Shown here in pieces: positions 7,907 through 18,421 of a stretch of DNA of 64,000 nucleotides; the first letter of the stretch is position 1, and every line of letters starts with the position of its first letter. The stretch is taken from positions 1 to 64,000 of the forward strand of contig JAHBVI010000010.1 in the NCBI GenBank assembly GCA_019637635.1, written 5' to 3'. Position numbers and translations under genes: made by a program. Below the pieces are notes generated by a model. It was not told where the DNA came from and did no database searches. It worked only from the letters and a program-made list of their open reading frames with translations. This DNA comes from Anaerolineae bacterium (lineage in GTDB: Bacteria > Chloroflexota > Anaerolineae > Promineifilales > Promineifilaceae).

Positions 7907-9070
7907 ATGGCAAACGTAACCGTTATCCGCAAAAAAAGCAGCCGCGTCAGTCCCACGCTGCGTTTTCATTTTGATTACTGGCTGTTGTTGGCTGTCGCCG
8001 GGCTGCTGGTCATGGGCATGTTGATGGTCTACAGCACCACTTTTGACTACGGCCTGCGCTTCAAAGACGACGCCACCTATTATTTCCAGCGGCAAATCGT
8101 CGCCCTGGTCATTGGCCTGGCCTGCCTGCTCATTGTCATGCAGTTTGATTACCACATCTTGCGCCGCCTTTCCATTCCCCTGATGGCCGCCACCTTGTTC
8201 GGGCTGCTCTTCGTCCTCTTTTTCGGCGAGAGCTTCCTGGGGGCGCAGCGCGGTTTTTATGAAGGCTCCTACCAGCCCTCAGAGGTAGCCAAGCTGGTGA
8301 CGATTCTGTACATTGCCCACTGGCTCTCGACCAAAGGCGACCGCATTAAACTGGTAACATATGGTCTCATTCCTTTTTCCATCATTACCGGCGTTATTTG
8401 CGCCCTGATTGTGCAGCAGCCAGACCTGGGCACGGCCGGGCTGATTGCCATTGTCAGCTTTACCATCTTTTTTGTGGCCGGGGCCGACTGGCGGCAGTTT
8501 GCCATTGCCGGGCTGGTGGGTGGGTTCGCCTTTTTGTTTTTGGCCTATGCCCTGCCCCACGCCGCCGAGCGCATGGATGCTTACACCACAGCCCTGCGTG
8601 ACCCGGAACAGGCAAGCTGGCACGTGCAACAAACCCTGATTGCCCTGGGACGCGGCGGCATTTGGGGCGTTGGTCTGGGTGAGAGTACCCAGAAGTTTGG
8701 CCCGCTGCCGCTGGCGCATACAGATGGTGTTTTTGCCGTGTTGGGTGAAGAGTTAGGTTTATTTGGCAGTCTGGTTGCCTTAGGCTTATTGATTATGTTA
8801 ATCTGGCGCGGTTTGCGGACGGCGCGTCTGGCGCGGGACAGCTTCGGCTTTTTGTTGGCGTTGGGCATTACCTTTTGGTTGGGGTACCAGGCGTTGATGA
8901 ATGTGGCGGTGATCACGGCCGTGATCCCCTTCACCGGCATCCCCTTCCCCTTCCTCAGCTACGGTGGTTCGTCCCTGGTCATCTCGCTCATCGCCGTGGG
9001 CATCTTGCTCAACATCTCCCGCGACCAGGCCATTCAGAAACGGCCGCAGCCGGTGAACCGTAACCCGTGA
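7907..9070 (+). CDS. ftsW: SEDS peptidoglycan polymerase FtsW
   Basis: 387 residues with about ten membrane helices. SEDS signatures are VMVYSTTF-like LMVYSTTF in helix 1, YQPSEVAKL, QQPDLGTAG and the C-terminal PFTGIPFPFLSYGGSS. FtsW polymerises lipid II into septal glycan with FtsI. RodA is the alternative family member, but the position between murD and murG favours FtsW. The start is ATG at 7907. Confidence 0.93.
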   Translation: MANVTVIRKKSSRVSPTLRFHFDYWLLLAVAGLLVMGMLMVYSTTFDYGLRFKDDATYYFQRQIVALVIGLACLLIVMQFDYHILRRLSIPLMAATLFGLLFVLFFGESFLGAQRGFYEGSYQPSEVAKLVTILYIAHWLSTKGDRIKLVTYGLIPFSIITGVICALIVQQPDLGTAGLIAIVSFTIFFVAGADWRQFAIAGLVGGFAFLFLAYALPHAAERMDAYTTALRDPEQASWHVQQTLIALGRGGIWGVGLGESTQKFGPLPLAHTDGVFAVLGEELGLFGSLVALGLLIMLIWRGLRTARLARDSFGFLLALGITFWLGYQALMNVAVITAVIPFTGIPFPFLSYGGSSLVISLIAVGILLNISRDQAIQKRPQPVNRNP

Positions 9071-9140
9071 ACCGTGAACCGTAACCCGTGACCCGTAACC
9101 CGAAGTCGGTTTACGGATTACCGATTACGGATTACGCTCT
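9058..9140. repeat. CGTAACCCGTGAACC / GATTACCGATTACGG low-complexity array
   Basis: Tandem variants of CCGTGAACCGTAA are followed by TTACGGATTACCGATTACGGATTACG; the two halves are partly complementary (GTAA with TTAC). The array fills the ftsW/murG gap and overlaps the last ftsW codons. Confidence 0.75.
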
Positions 9141-9144
9141 TAAG

Positions 9145-10272
9145 ATGCGAGTTCTCATTTGCGCGGGTGGCACAGGTGGTGGCATTTATCCCGCTTTAGC
9201 CGCCGCTACCGAATTACAGAAGGCAGGCATTGTCCCGGAGGACATCTTGTGGATAGGCACAAAAGGTGAAATGGAAGAAACATTAGTGCCACGGGCCGGC
9301 TTGAAGCTGGAAACGATTAGCGGCGGCGCCATTGCCGGGGTGTCGTTACCCCTGAAGCTAAAAAATGGGGCGCGGCTGGCAGCCAGTCTGCCAAAATCGC
9401 TGCGCATCGTGCGCCGGTTTCGCCCGGACGTCATGTTTATGACCGGCGGCTACATGGCCGCGCCGGTCACGCTGGCCTGCCGCGCCCTGGCTGTACCCAT
9501 TGTCATCTATTTGCCGGACGTAGAGCCAGGCGCATCGGTGCGTTTTTCGCTGCGTTTTGCCCGCAAAATTGGGGCTACCACCGAGGGCACGGCGCAGTTT
9601 GTGCCGCCGCACAAGCTGGCGGTTACCGGCTACCCGGTGCGCCCAGAACTGCGGGCCGCCACGCAGTTGAGCAAAGAAGCGGCGTTAGCCCGGTTCGACC
9701 TGGCGCCGGGCCGCCGCGGCCGAGGACGGCCGACCCTGTTCGTCTTTGGCGGCAGCCGGGGTGCGCAAAAGATCAACCGGGCGCTAATGGGCTGCCTGCC
9801 GGAACTGCTGGCGCGGGCGCAAATTATTCACGTCAGCGGCACACTGACCTGGCCGGAAGTGGAAGCTAACTGGCAGGGTCTCAGCGACGAGCAGAAACGG
9901 TGGTATCGGCCGTATCCCTATTTGCATGAAGAGATGGGAGCGGCGTACCGGGCGGCCGACCTGGTGGTGGCCCGCGCCGGGGCCAGCATGTTGGGTGAGT
10001 GCCCGGCGTTTGGCCTGCCCGCCATTTTGATCCCGCTGGCCTGGGCCTGGCGCTACCAGAAGGTGAATGCAGATTATCTGACGGAACGGGGCACGGCCGT
10101 GCAGCTCACCGATGACACCCTGGCCGACCAACTGCTGCCCACCATCCAGCGTTTGCTAGACAACCCTGACACCCTGGCCCGCATGAGCGCCGCCGCCCGC
10201 GCCCTGGATAAACCGGATGGGGCGCAAAAGTTGGCACAGTTGATTATCCAAAACGTGAAGCGTGAAACGTAA
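9145..10272 (+). CDS. murG: UDP-GlcNAc:lipid I N-acetylglucosaminyltransferase MurG
   Basis: 375 residues from the ATG at 9145, which begins the canonical MRVLICAGGTGGGIYPALA; earlier in-frame codons are repeat sequence. GT-B fold: GGYMAAPVTLACR in the N-domain, FGGSRGAQKINRAL at the start of the C-domain and ARAGASMLGECPAFGLPAIL as the donor-binding motif. It converts lipid I to lipid II at the cytoplasmic membrane face. In many MurG proteins the loop reads GGTGGHI, and here His is replaced by Gly (GGTGGGIYP). Confidence 0.94.
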   Translation: MRVLICAGGTGGGIYPALAAATELQKAGIVPEDILWIGTKGEMEETLVPRAGLKLETISGGAIAGVSLPLKLKNGARLAASLPKSLRIVRRFRPDVMFMTGGYMAAPVTLACRALAVPIVIYLPDVEPGASVRFSLRFARKIGATTEGTAQFVPPHKLAVTGYPVRPELRAATQLSKEAALARFDLAPGRRGRGRPTLFVFGGSRGAQKINRALMGCLPELLARAQIIHVSGTLTWPEVEANWQGLSDEQKRWYRPYPYLHEEMGAAYRAADLVVARAGASMLGECPAFGLPAILIPLAWAWRYQKVNADYLTERGTAVQLTDDTLADQLLPTIQRLLDNPDTLARMSAAARALDKPDGAQKLAQLIIQNVKRET

Positions 10273-10306
10273 ACATATTTACGTTTTACGTTTCACGTTT
10301 TACAGA
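10254..10306. repeat. CGTGAAACGTAAA / TTTACGTTTTACGTTTCACG palindrome
   Basis: The left arm (AACGTGAAGCGTGAAACGTAAA) pairs with the right arm (TTTACGTTTTACGTTTCACGTTTT) around ATA. It includes the murG stop codon TAA. Confidence 0.85.
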
Positions 10307-10324
10307 CCGTGAAGGACATCATAA

Positions 10325-10915
10325 ATGCTAAGTTTGTCGTCTTTATTCTGGATCGCCGTGGGGGCATTTGCCCTGGTGGGCGCGCTGCGCGGCTGGGCCA
10401 GAGAGATTGTGGCCACGTCAGGGCTGGTGTTGGCGCTGTTTATCATCAACCAGTTTGGCTTTACCATTTTGAGTTTATTGGGCCAGACGCCAGCCGGTTT
10501 AAACGACCCGACGCTGGCCCAAAAGCGGCAATTTTACCTTTACTCGGCTATCTTGATGTTTCTGGCCTTTTTCAGTTACCAGAGTCCACGCTTGTCTGGC
10601 ACAATTGGCGCGCGTTTGCGGCCGCGCGACACGTTTCAGGACAAATTGTTAGGCGCTATCGTCGGCGGTGTCAATGGCTACCTGATCGCCGGGGCCATTT
10701 GGGCTTTTCTGGAATATACCAACGTAGGCGCGTCGCAGTGGGTGCAGTTAGCGCCGGGTGTGCCCTATCCGTTTGATCCGGCGGTCATTGTGCGCCCGGC
10801 CGTAGGCACGACGGCCGCCAATATGGTGATGCGAATGCCCATCCCACTGCTGTCGCCCTATTTGCCATATTTGATGGTGTTGATGTTTTTATTTGTGATT
10901 ATTGTGATGATTTGA
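10325..10915 (+). CDS. CvpA-family membrane protein
   Basis: 196 residues with four predicted membrane helices. The N-terminus has the CvpA pattern (helix, then ALRGWAREIV, then helix). Homologues are annotated colicin V production protein; in several bacteria CvpA affects envelope integrity, but the biochemical role is not established. It interrupts the dcw order between murG and murC, which is unusual, and is co-directional with them. The overlapping frame starting at 10309 lacks these features and is rejected. Confidence 0.78.
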   Translation: MLSLSSLFWIAVGAFALVGALRGWAREIVATSGLVLALFIINQFGFTILSLLGQTPAGLNDPTLAQKRQFYLYSAILMFLAFFSYQSPRLSGTIGARLRPRDTFQDKLLGAIVGGVNGYLIAGAIWAFLEYTNVGASQWVQLAPGVPYPFDPAVIVRPAVGTTAANMVMRMPIPLLSPYLPYLMVLMFLFVIIVMI

Positions 10916-10916
10916 T

Positions 10917-10967
10917 GGAGATTAGAGATTGGAGATTGAAACCTCCAATCTCCAATCTCTAATCTCC
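10917..10967. repeat. GGAGATTAGAGATTGGAGATT palindrome, copy A3
   Basis: A perfect 21-bp stem (10917-10937 with 10947-10967) has a 9-nt loop. It starts within 2 bp of the cvpA stop, and 11 bp separate it from the murC ATG. Confidence 0.92.
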
Positions 10968-10978
10968 AATCTCTGGTA

Positions 10979-12400
10979 ATGAAAGGATTCACACTCCGAC
11001 CTAAACAGCACCTCCACCTGGTGGGCATTGGCGGCGCGGGCATGAGCGCCATTGCGCGGGTGTTGTTGGGGCGCGGATTTAAGGTTTCGGGTTCGGATAT
11101 GAAGTTGAATGAGGTCACGGCCGTGTTGCAAACAGAAGGCGCTGTCATTTACGAAGGGCACCGGGCCGAGCATATTGCCGGGGCGGACGCGCTGGTTATC
11201 ACCTCAGCCGTTGCGCCGGATAACCCGGAAATTGTGGCCGCGGAAATTGCCGGGCTGCCTATTTTGAAGCGCGCCAGTTTTCTGGGGTATCTCATGGCCG
11301 GGCACATCGGCATTGCCATTGCCGGCACGCATGGCAAAACGACCACAACGGGCATGGTCGCCCAGATTTTGCTGGAAGCCGGGTTGGACCCCACGGTGAT
11401 TGTGGGTGGTGTGCTGCCGGCGGTGGGTGGCAACGGCCGTGCCGGGCAGGGCGACTACTTTGTGGTTGAAGCCGACGAATATGACCACATGTTTCTGGGG
11501 CTGCGCCCAGAGTTGATCGTCATCACCAACATCGAACACGACCACCCGGACATCTTCCCCACTGCCCGCGCCTACGAAGACGCCTACCAGCAGTTTGCGG
11601 CGCTGCTGCCGGACGGCGGGCGGCTGGTGGTGTGCGCCGACGACCCAGGCATAGCCCGGCTGCTGAAAAAGCTAAACCTGCCCGGCGTGGAAGTGACCAC
11701 CTATGGCCTGGGGCAGGCCAATGGCGGTGCGTGGGATTATCAGGCAGTTGATCTGCGCCCCAATCAGTTAGGAGGCACAGATTTCCTGGTGGAAACGGAA
11801 GGGCAAATGGTGGGGCTGGCGCGGCTGCGGACGCCGGGAGAACACAATGTGTTGAACGCCCTGGCAGCTATCATTGTGGGGCTGGATGTGGGCGTAGATT
11901 TTAACACCATCCGCACGGCATTAGCCGCTTTCAGTGGTATAAACCGGCGCTTTGAACTGATCGGCGAGGTGGGTGATGTAACCATAATTGATGATTATGC
12001 GCATCATCCCACGGAAATTGAAGCCACGCTGCAAGCGGCGCGGCAGCGGTATCCGGGCCGCCGCTTGTGGGCGGTATGGCAGCCGCACACCTTTAGCCGC
12101 GCCCGGCTGCTGCAAAACCGATTTGCTGCCTGTTTTGCCGCCGCCGACCGGGTGGTGGCGCTGGATATTTATCGCAGCCGGGAAAGTGAGACATTGGGTA
12201 TGGACACGGCCGTGATCGTGCAAAACATGAACCACCCCCACGCCATCCACATCCCCCACCGCCGCGACGCTGCCGATTACATCCTGGAGCGCGTCCGCCC
12301 CGGCGACGTCATCCTGACGCTAAGCGCCGGAGATGGCAACGAAGTAGGAAAATGGGTTTTGGAAGGATTAACAAAGAAGTTGCTGGCGACTGGTGGCTAA
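10979..12400 (+). CDS. murC: UDP-N-acetylmuramate--L-alanine ligase MurC
   Basis: 473 residues. N-terminal HLVGIGGAGMSAIARVL Rossmann motif, P-loop GTHGKTTTTGMVA-type (GTHGKTTT), VVEADEYDHMF, NIEHDHPD and the C-terminal DDYAHHPTEIEA. It adds L-Ala to UDP-MurNAc, the first step of stem-peptide synthesis. The start is ATG at 10979, immediately after hairpin A3, with no clear SD. Confidence 0.96.
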   Translation: MKGFTLRPKQHLHLVGIGGAGMSAIARVLLGRGFKVSGSDMKLNEVTAVLQTEGAVIYEGHRAEHIAGADALVITSAVAPDNPEIVAAEIAGLPILKRASFLGYLMAGHIGIAIAGTHGKTTTTGMVAQILLEAGLDPTVIVGGVLPAVGGNGRAGQGDYFVVEADEYDHMFLGLRPELIVITNIEHDHPDIFPTARAYEDAYQQFAALLPDGGRLVVCADDPGIARLLKKLNLPGVEVTTYGLGQANGGAWDYQAVDLRPNQLGGTDFLVETEGQMVGLARLRTPGEHNVLNALAAIIVGLDVGVDFNTIRTALAAFSGINRRFELIGEVGDVTIIDDYAHHPTEIEATLQAARQRYPGRRLWAVWQPHTFSRARLLQNRFAACFAAADRVVALDIYRSRESETLGMDTAVIVQNMNHPHAIHIPHRRDAADYILERVRPGDVILTLSAGDGNEVGKWVLEGLTKKLLATGG

Positions 12401-12432
12401 CCAGCCACCAGCCACCAGCAACCAACCACCGA
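12389..12432. repeat. TGGTGGCTAACCAGCCACC array (GGTTGGTGGCTGG family), copy F1
   Basis: GGTGGCTAA is followed by CCAGCCACCAGCCACCAGCAACCAACCACC. The short left arm lies in the last murC codons (TGG, stop) and pairs with the tandem right arm. Relatives lie near 36060, 44295 and 48465. Confidence 0.75.
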
Positions 12433-12436
12433 CACT

Positions 12437-13396
12437 ATGAACATTACATCAACCATCCGTCTGGCTACCTACAAACTGTTTTATGAAACATTTGGTGATG
12501 CGTTGCAGCTTGATATGCCGCTCAGCCGGTATACGTCGGCGCGGGTGGGCGGCCCGGCCGAAATGTTCCTGACCGTGTACGACGCCCCCTCCCTGCAAAA
12601 AGCGGTGGAACTGGCTTACGCCGAGCAAATCCCCTACTTTATTTTGGGCGGCGGCTCCAACATTTTAGTGTCCGACGAGGGCGTGGCCGGTCTGGTAATT
12701 ATGAACCGGGCCAAAAACATCAGCTACCGCCACATTGGGGCGCACGTGGTTTGCACGGTGGAATCGGGCGCCAATCTCTCATCGCTGGCGCGGCAGTGCA
12801 TTGGCAAAGGGCTGGGCGGCCTGGAATGGGCCATTGGCGTGCCGGGCACAGTGGGCGGCGCGGTGGTGGGCAATGCCGGGGCGCACGGCAGCGATATGGC
12901 CGCCACCCTGCGCGCAGCCACGGTGTGGGAACCGGGCCGCGGCGTGCGTATCTACAACAACCATGAGATGGAGTACGGCTATCGGACAAGCATTTTGAAG
13001 AAGGAACACGGCCGTGAGATTTTTCGCCGCGTCATTTTAACCGCCGAACTGGTGCTGACCCCGGAGAGCGTGGACGTTCTTACCGCCCGCGCCGAAGGCT
13101 TTACCGCCCATCGCAAACAGACACAGCCCGGCGGCGCTACCGTTGGCTCCATGTTCAAAAACCCGGAAAATTATTACGCCGGCTATCTGATTGAAGCCGC
13201 GGGGCTGAAAGGGTATCGCGTGGGCGGCGCGCACATTTCGGAGAAACACGCCAACTTTTTTGTGAATGACGAAGACGCCACCGCCGAAAACGTGCGCACG
13301 CTGATTGCCGAAGCCTGGAATTCCGTGCGCGAACGGTTTGACGTGGAAATGGAATTGGAAGTGGAGTTGGTGGGAAAGTGGGATTTTGAAGCGTAA
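12437..13396 (+). CDS. murB: UDP-N-acetylenolpyruvoylglucosamine reductase MurB
   Basis: 319 residues. FAD-binding motifs GGGSNILVSDEG, the WAIGVPGTVGGAVVGNAGAHG loop, YGYRTS-like, and PGGATVGSMFKNP with the catalytic serine near the C-terminal third; GLKGYRVGGAHISEKHANF follows. It reduces UDP-GlcNAc-enolpyruvate to UDP-MurNAc with NADPH. Position between murC and ddl is typical. Start ATG at 12437. Confidence 0.96.
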   Translation: MNITSTIRLATYKLFYETFGDALQLDMPLSRYTSARVGGPAEMFLTVYDAPSLQKAVELAYAEQIPYFILGGGSNILVSDEGVAGLVIMNRAKNISYRHIGAHVVCTVESGANLSSLARQCIGKGLGGLEWAIGVPGTVGGAVVGNAGAHGSDMAATLRAATVWEPGRGVRIYNNHEMEYGYRTSILKKEHGREIFRRVILTAELVLTPESVDVLTARAEGFTAHRKQTQPGGATVGSMFKNPENYYAGYLIEAAGLKGYRVGGAHISEKHANFFVNDEDATAENVRTLIAEAWNSVRERFDVEMELEVELVGKWDFEA

Positions 13397-13458
13397 AACG
13401 TGATACGTGATGCGTGACCCGTGATGGTGTCACGCATCACGCATCACGCATCACGAGT
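13393..13458. repeat. GTGATACGTGATGCG palindromic array, copy B2
   Basis: The left half (AACGTGATACGTGATGCGTGACC) faces GTCACGCATCACGCATCACGCATCACG. It overlaps the murB stop (TAA), and translation through it creates a false ddl N-terminus (RITHHASRV). Confidence 0.88.
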
Positions 13459-13462
13459 GATC

Positions 13463-14570
<1,108 letters not shown>

Positions 14571-14587
<17 letters not shown>

Positions 14588-14649
14588 AGATTAGTAGAGA
14601 TTGGAGATTGAGAGATTAAATCTCCTAATCCCCAATCTCTAATCTCCTC
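14571..14649. repeat. GATTAGAGATTAGAGATTAG palindromic array, copy A4
   Basis: The left half has five GAGATT words with spacer variation. The right half reads AAATCTCCTAATCCCCAATCTCTAATCTCC. It is less regular than copies A1-A3. It contains the ddl stop codon and ends just before ftsQ. Confidence 0.85.
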
Positions 14650-14655
14650 TGCACC

Positions 14656-15561
14656 ATGAGAACACCACGACGACCCACCACCCAACCACGACTACGCAAA
14701 CAGCCGAAGATGCGGCGGCTGGAGGCAGCGGCGTTTGTGGCTCAACCGAAATTGCAGGTGCCCAAGACGGCGCGTAAGCGGCAGCGGCGCAATTTCCGGC
14801 GAGTCCGGCTGCCGGTGGCGGGTATTAAGCAGGTGGTATTTTCGGCGCGGTGGGTGAGTATGCTGCTGCTGGCAATGGTGGTGTATGCGCTCATTCTCAT
14901 CGGGCTAGACGAGCAGTTTTACGTGACCACGATTCCGGTGGATGGGGCTAACGCCATCCCGGCGGCAGAGATTGTGACCGCCAGCCAGTTGGCGCGGCAG
15001 CATATTTTTGCGGCCGATCCGGCGGGAGCGGCGGCGGGCATTTTAGCGGTACCCGGCGTGTTGTCGGCAACGGTAACGGTACAGTGGCCGAACCAGGTAC
15101 ACATTCAAATCAAGGAAGATTCACCAGCGGCGGTGTGGGTAGAGGGGGGAAACCAGTATTGGGTTATGGCTAACGGCCGTTTACTGCCCGCCCGCGCCAA
15201 TATGTTGGGGTTGTTGGTGATTGAAGCCGAAGGGATGCAGCCGGTGGCTACGGCCGTGCCCACTGCTGAAAATAACAGCATCCCTACCGCGAACACCGCC
15301 TTTGTCCCGGCCGATGTGCTGGCGGGCGCGCAGCAACTACGGGCGCTGCGCCCCAACATTGACCGGCTTTATTACCAACCGGGCAACGGCCTGAGTTACC
15401 AGGACGGCCGTGGCTGGCGCGCCTATTTTGGCAGCGGGTTGGACATGGAACAAAAATTGGTCGTCTACGAAACAATTATTGAGCAACTGCAAAGTCGTGG
15501 CATTACCCCGGCGTATGTAAGCGTGGCGAATCAGGAACGGCCGTTTTACCGGGGTAATTAA
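14656..15561 (+). CDS. ftsQ: cell division protein FtsQ (POTRA domain)
   Basis: 301 residues: a long, very basic cytoplasmic N-terminus (about 70 residues, many Arg/Lys), one membrane helix at about 72-92, a POTRA domain at about 95-165 (VDGANAIPAAEIV, VTVQWPNQVHIQIKE) and a FtsQ C-domain. Position before ftsA-ftsZ fits FtsQ/DivIB, which links FtsL/FtsB to the divisome. Sequence is divergent, as usual for the family. Confidence 0.9.
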   Translation: MRTPRRPTTQPRLRKQPKMRRLEAAAFVAQPKLQVPKTARKRQRRNFRRVRLPVAGIKQVVFSARWVSMLLLAMVVYALILIGLDEQFYVTTIPVDGANAIPAAEIVTASQLARQHIFAADPAGAAAGILAVPGVLSATVTVQWPNQVHIQIKEDSPAAVWVEGGNQYWVMANGRLLPARANMLGLLVIEAEGMQPVATAVPTAENNSIPTANTAFVPADVLAGAQQLRALRPNIDRLYYQPGNGLSYQDGRGWRAYFGSGLDMEQKLVVYETIIEQLQSRGITPAYVSVANQERPFYRGN

Positions 15562-15622
15562 AGAGATTGGAGATTGGAGGTTGGGGATGTTGGTCGCACA
15601 AAATCTCTAATCTCCAATCTCT
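15562..15622. repeat. AGAGATTGGAGATT palindrome, copy A5
   Basis: A perfect 14-bp outer stem (15562-15575 with 15609-15622) encloses a 33-nt loop with further GGAGATTGGAGG words. It begins with the base after the ftsQ stop. Confidence 0.88.
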
Positions 15623-15646
15623 AGTCGCTATTTTTGAAGAGGGCAC

Positions 15647-16861
15647 ATGGCAGATATTATCTTTGGACTGGATATTGGAACCACCAAAATCTGTGCCGTT
15701 GTCGGTGAAGTGCGCGAAGGGCAACTGCAAATTATTGGCCTGGGCATCACCCCCTCGCGGGGGATGCGCAAGGGGATGGTGATTGACGTGGGTGAGGCGT
15801 CGGTAGCGTTGGCTACGGCCGTAGAACAGGCCGAACAAACTTCCGGCTACGACCTCTCGCAAGCCCTGGTGAGCATGGCCGGGGAACACATCAGTTCCAC
15901 CAACAACAACGGCATTGTGCCCATCAACCGCAACAGTCATGGGGTGACGGCCGTGGACATCGAGCGCGCGCTAGACATCGCCCAGGCCATCCCCCTGCCC
16001 CACAACCGGCAAATCGTCCACATCATCCCTCGTGGCTACAAAATTGATGACCAGGACGGCGTGCGCAGCCCGCTCGGTATGCACGGTTTCCGGCTGGAAG
16101 TAGAAGCGCATATCGTCACCGCCGACCGGCCCGCCCTGCAAAACCTCTCCCAATGCACCCATAACGTCGGCATCCATTCCACCGAATTTGTCCTCAACGC
16201 CCTGGCCTCCGGCGAAGCGGTGCTGGAACCGAACGAACGCGACATGGGCGTCATTGTGGCCGACATCGGCGGCGGCACCACCGACATTGCCCTCTATGCC
16301 CAGGGCAAAGCCTGGTACACCCGCGTCTACCCCGTGGGCGGCTACCACATCACCAACGACATCGCCATTGGCTTGCGCGCCCCCTATGACGTGGCCGAGC
16401 AGGTCAAAATCCAGTTTGGCGACTGCCGCCCGGACAAAATTGACCCCGAACACGTCTTTACCGTGGAACCATTTGGCGGCGAAAAAATCCAGGTCGGCCG
16501 CCAGGATTTGGCCCACGTGATCGAAGCTCGCGTCGAAGAAATTTTCCAGTTGGTGCTGCAAGATTTGAAGCGGTGCGGCTATGAAGGGCTGCTGCCCGCC
16601 GGGATTGTGTTGACCGGGGGCACGGCGCAATTGCGCGGCATTGCCGATATTGCCGAACGGGTGTTGAACGTGCCCGCCCGTGTGGCCCAACCGCGCAATC
16701 TGACAGGCATGATAGATAAACTCCATTCACCCGCTTACGCCACCAGCGTGGGCCTGCTGCGCTGGGCCATGAGCGATAACCACCTCTACCAGCCGCGCGG
16801 CCAACAACGGGAATGGGGCCGGCGAGTAGGGTCGTTGTTGAAGACTTTGTTACCAGGGTAG
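15647..16861 (+). CDS. ftsA: cell division protein FtsA
   Basis: 404 residues, actin-like ATPase: [18 protein letters not shown] (phosphate 1), SHA/1C region with [30 protein letters not shown] (phosphate 2) and the adenosine loop [14 protein letters not shown]. The C-terminus [15 protein letters not shown] can form the amphipathic membrane-targeting helix. It tethers FtsZ to the membrane. Start ATG at 15647. Confidence 0.96.
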   Translation: MADIIFGLDIGTTKICAVVGEVREGQLQIIGLGITPSRGMRKGMVIDVGEASVALATAVEQAEQTSGYDLSQALVSMAGEHISSTNNNGIVPINRNSHGVTAVDIERALDIAQAIPLPHNRQIVHIIPRGYKIDDQDGVRSPLGMHGFRLEVEAHIVTADRPALQNLSQCTHNVGIHSTEFVLNALASGEAVLEPNERDMGVIVADIGGGTTDIALYAQGKAWYTRVYPVGGYHITNDIAIGLRAPYDVAEQVKIQFGDCRPDKIDPEHVFTVEPFGGEKIQVGRQDLAHVIEARVEEIFQLVLQDLKRCGYEGLLPAGIVLTGGTAQLRGIADIAERVLNVPARVAQPRNLTGMIDKLHSPAYATSVGLLRWAMSDNHLYQPRGQQREWGRRVGSLLKTLLPG

Positions 16862-16862
16862 A

Positions 16863-16931
16863 TAGGTGTCAGGTGTCAAGTGTCAGGTGTCACGCGCCTT
16901 ATTGCTTGACACCTGACACCCGACACTTGAC
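16863..16931. repeat. GTGTCAGGTGTCAAGTG palindromic array (family E)
   Basis: The left half (GGTGTCAGGTGTCAAGTGTCAGGTGTCA) faces TTGACACCTGACACCCGACACTTGACAC. The arms pair over about 25 bp with a loop of about 12 nt. It starts right after the ftsA TAG and precedes the ftsZ leader. Confidence 0.9.
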
Positions 16932-16956
16932 ACAAAATTCACAGAGGGTCGAAGAG

Positions 16957-18159
16957 ATGAAAACAAAAAATGGAACAGCGCAGCAGTTACCTTTGCAGCG
17001 GATGCCCGTTGCCGAAGGGTCGGCTTTGATCAGGGTCGTGGGCGTGGGTGGCGGCGGCAGCAATGCCATCAACCGCATGATCGAGGCCAGCATTGCCGGG
17101 GTGGACTTTATTGCCATCAACACCGACCAGCAGGCGTTACGTGGCTGCAACGCCCGCACGCGGGTGGCCATTGGCGAGCGGGCCACACGGGGACTGGGGT
17201 CAGGCGGCAAGGCCGAAATTGGGGCCAAAGCGGCCGAGGAATCATTGGAAGAACTGCATGAAGTGTTGCAGGGATCAGATATGGTGTTTGTCACCGCCGG
17301 CATGGGCGGCGGCACAGGCACGGGGGCCGCGCCGATTGTGGCCAAAGTGGCCCGTGAAGAAGGCGCGCTGACCATTGGCGTGGTAACAAAACCGTTCATG
17401 TTTGAAGGCACCCAACGGATGCGGGCGGCGGAAACGGGCATTGAGCAGTTGAAAGAGCAGGTGGACACGCTGATCGTGATTCCCAATGACCGGCTGCTGG
17501 AAATGGGCGACCGGCGCGTCTCGCTGCTGGATTCGTTCCGGCTGGCGGATGATGTGCTGCGCCAGGGCATTCAGGGCATCAGCGAATTGATTACTGTGCC
17601 GGGCCTGATTAACCTGGACTTTGCCGACGTGCAAACGGTGATGTCTTTGGGCGGCGCGGCGTTAATGGCCGTAGGCAGCGGCAAGGGCGAAGACCGGGCG
17701 CGCATTGCCGCGGAAACGGCGCTTTCCAGCAAACTGCTGGACGTGACCATTGATGGGGCCAAGGGGATTTTGTTCAACATTACCGGCGGCACGAATATGA
17801 GCCTGCACGAAATTAACCAGGCAGCGACGGTGATTCGGGAAACGGCACACCCGGACGTGAACCTGATCTTTGGCGCGGTAATTGACGAGACGCTGGATGA
17901 CGAGGTGCGGGTGACGGTGATTGCCACCGGCTTTGAACATGGCTCGCCGTTGATGCACCGGATTACCCGACCGGATACGCGGGTTGCCAGCCGCCCCACG
18001 CAGCCACCGGCGCGGGTGACGGCCCCACCGGCCAGCCCCGGCGCTGCGGGTTCTGGCTATAGGCCCGCTCCCGCGCAACCCGCGCAGAGTAAACCGGCCA
18101 CGTATCCGGTGGATAATATGGACATCCCGGCATTTTTGCGTAAACGGGAGAATCAGTAA
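16957..18159 (+). CDS. ftsZ: cell division GTPase FtsZ
   Basis: 400 residues from the ATG at 16957, preceded by GAGGG at 16943-16947; the longer in-frame extension overlaps ftsA and the repeat and is rejected. The G-box [14 protein letters not shown], the N-terminal [15 protein letters not shown], the T7 loop NLDFADV and the C-terminal peptide [11 protein letters not shown] are all present. It forms the Z-ring, the last gene of the cluster. A Pro/Ala-rich linker at about 340-385 separates core and tail. Confidence 0.98.
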   Translation: MKTKNGTAQQLPLQRMPVAEGSALIRVVGVGGGGSNAINRMIEASIAGVDFIAINTDQQALRGCNARTRVAIGERATRGLGSGGKAEIGAKAAEESLEELHEVLQGSDMVFVTAGMGGGTGTGAAPIVAKVAREEGALTIGVVTKPFMFEGTQRMRAAETGIEQLKEQVDTLIVIPNDRLLEMGDRRVSLLDSFRLADDVLRQGIQGISELITVPGLINLDFADVQTVMSLGGAALMAVGSGKGEDRARIAAETALSSKLLDVTIDGAKGILFNITGGTNMSLHEINQAATVIRETAHPDVNLIFGAVIDETLDDEVRVTVIATGFEHGSPLMHRITRPDTRVASRPTQPPARVTAPPASPGAAGSGYRPAPAQPAQSKPATYPVDNMDIPAFLRKRENQ

Positions 18160-18162
18160 TCG

Positions 18163-18206
18163 GTGAACGGTAATCGGTAATCGGTGGATTTGTGACCGAT
18201 TACCGA
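18163..18206. repeat. GGTAATCGGTAATCGGT / ACCGATTACCGAT palindrome (family D)
   Basis: The left arm CGGTAATCGGTAATCGGT pairs with ACCGATTACCGAT around GGATTTGTG. It directly follows the ftsZ stop codon. Related words occur at 25985, 32022 and 38775. Confidence 0.82.
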
Positions 18207-18207
18207 T

Positions 18208-18240
18208 AAAAAAACGGCCGTAGAGGGGGACGGCCGTTCT
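18208..18240. terminator. ACGGCCGT stem-loop after ftsZ
   Basis: A 9-bp stem (18213-18221 with 18230-18238) made from two copies of the ACGGCCGT octamer encloses AGAGGGGG. A seven-A run precedes it, so as a terminator it would be stronger on the minus strand. On the plus strand no T-run follows. Probable end region of the dcw transcript. Confidence 0.55.
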
Positions 18241-18421
18241 ATCAAAATTTGTTCCTATCTCCTGCCTGTATCATCTTTTTCCCCGACCCTCACTCCCGGC
18301 TCCAACCATTATCTTGCTGCGTGTTGAAAGGGGGTACGGCCGTGCCGCATCTGCCATTATCCGATTGCCAACTATTAACGCCTCTTTAACGAGGGAGAAA
18401 ATTTTGGGGGGAAAATGCGGG
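18241..18421. other. non-coding gap before nrdR promoter
   Basis: No gene is supported. It contains an ACGGCCGT at 18338 and no recognisable motif apart from the promoter that follows. Confidence 0.5.

Noticed and set aside
10309-10776. 155-codon frame overlapping the CvpA gene
   Set aside because: No membrane pattern; the +1 frame at 10325 has the CvpA features.
15971-16726. Minus-strand frame opposite ftsA
   Set aside because: FtsA motifs fix the coding strand; the shadow has no recognisable domain.
16813-16956. Extended N-terminus of ftsZ
   Set aside because: It overlaps ftsA in another frame and runs through the palindromic repeat; an SD and canonical N-terminus begin at 16957.
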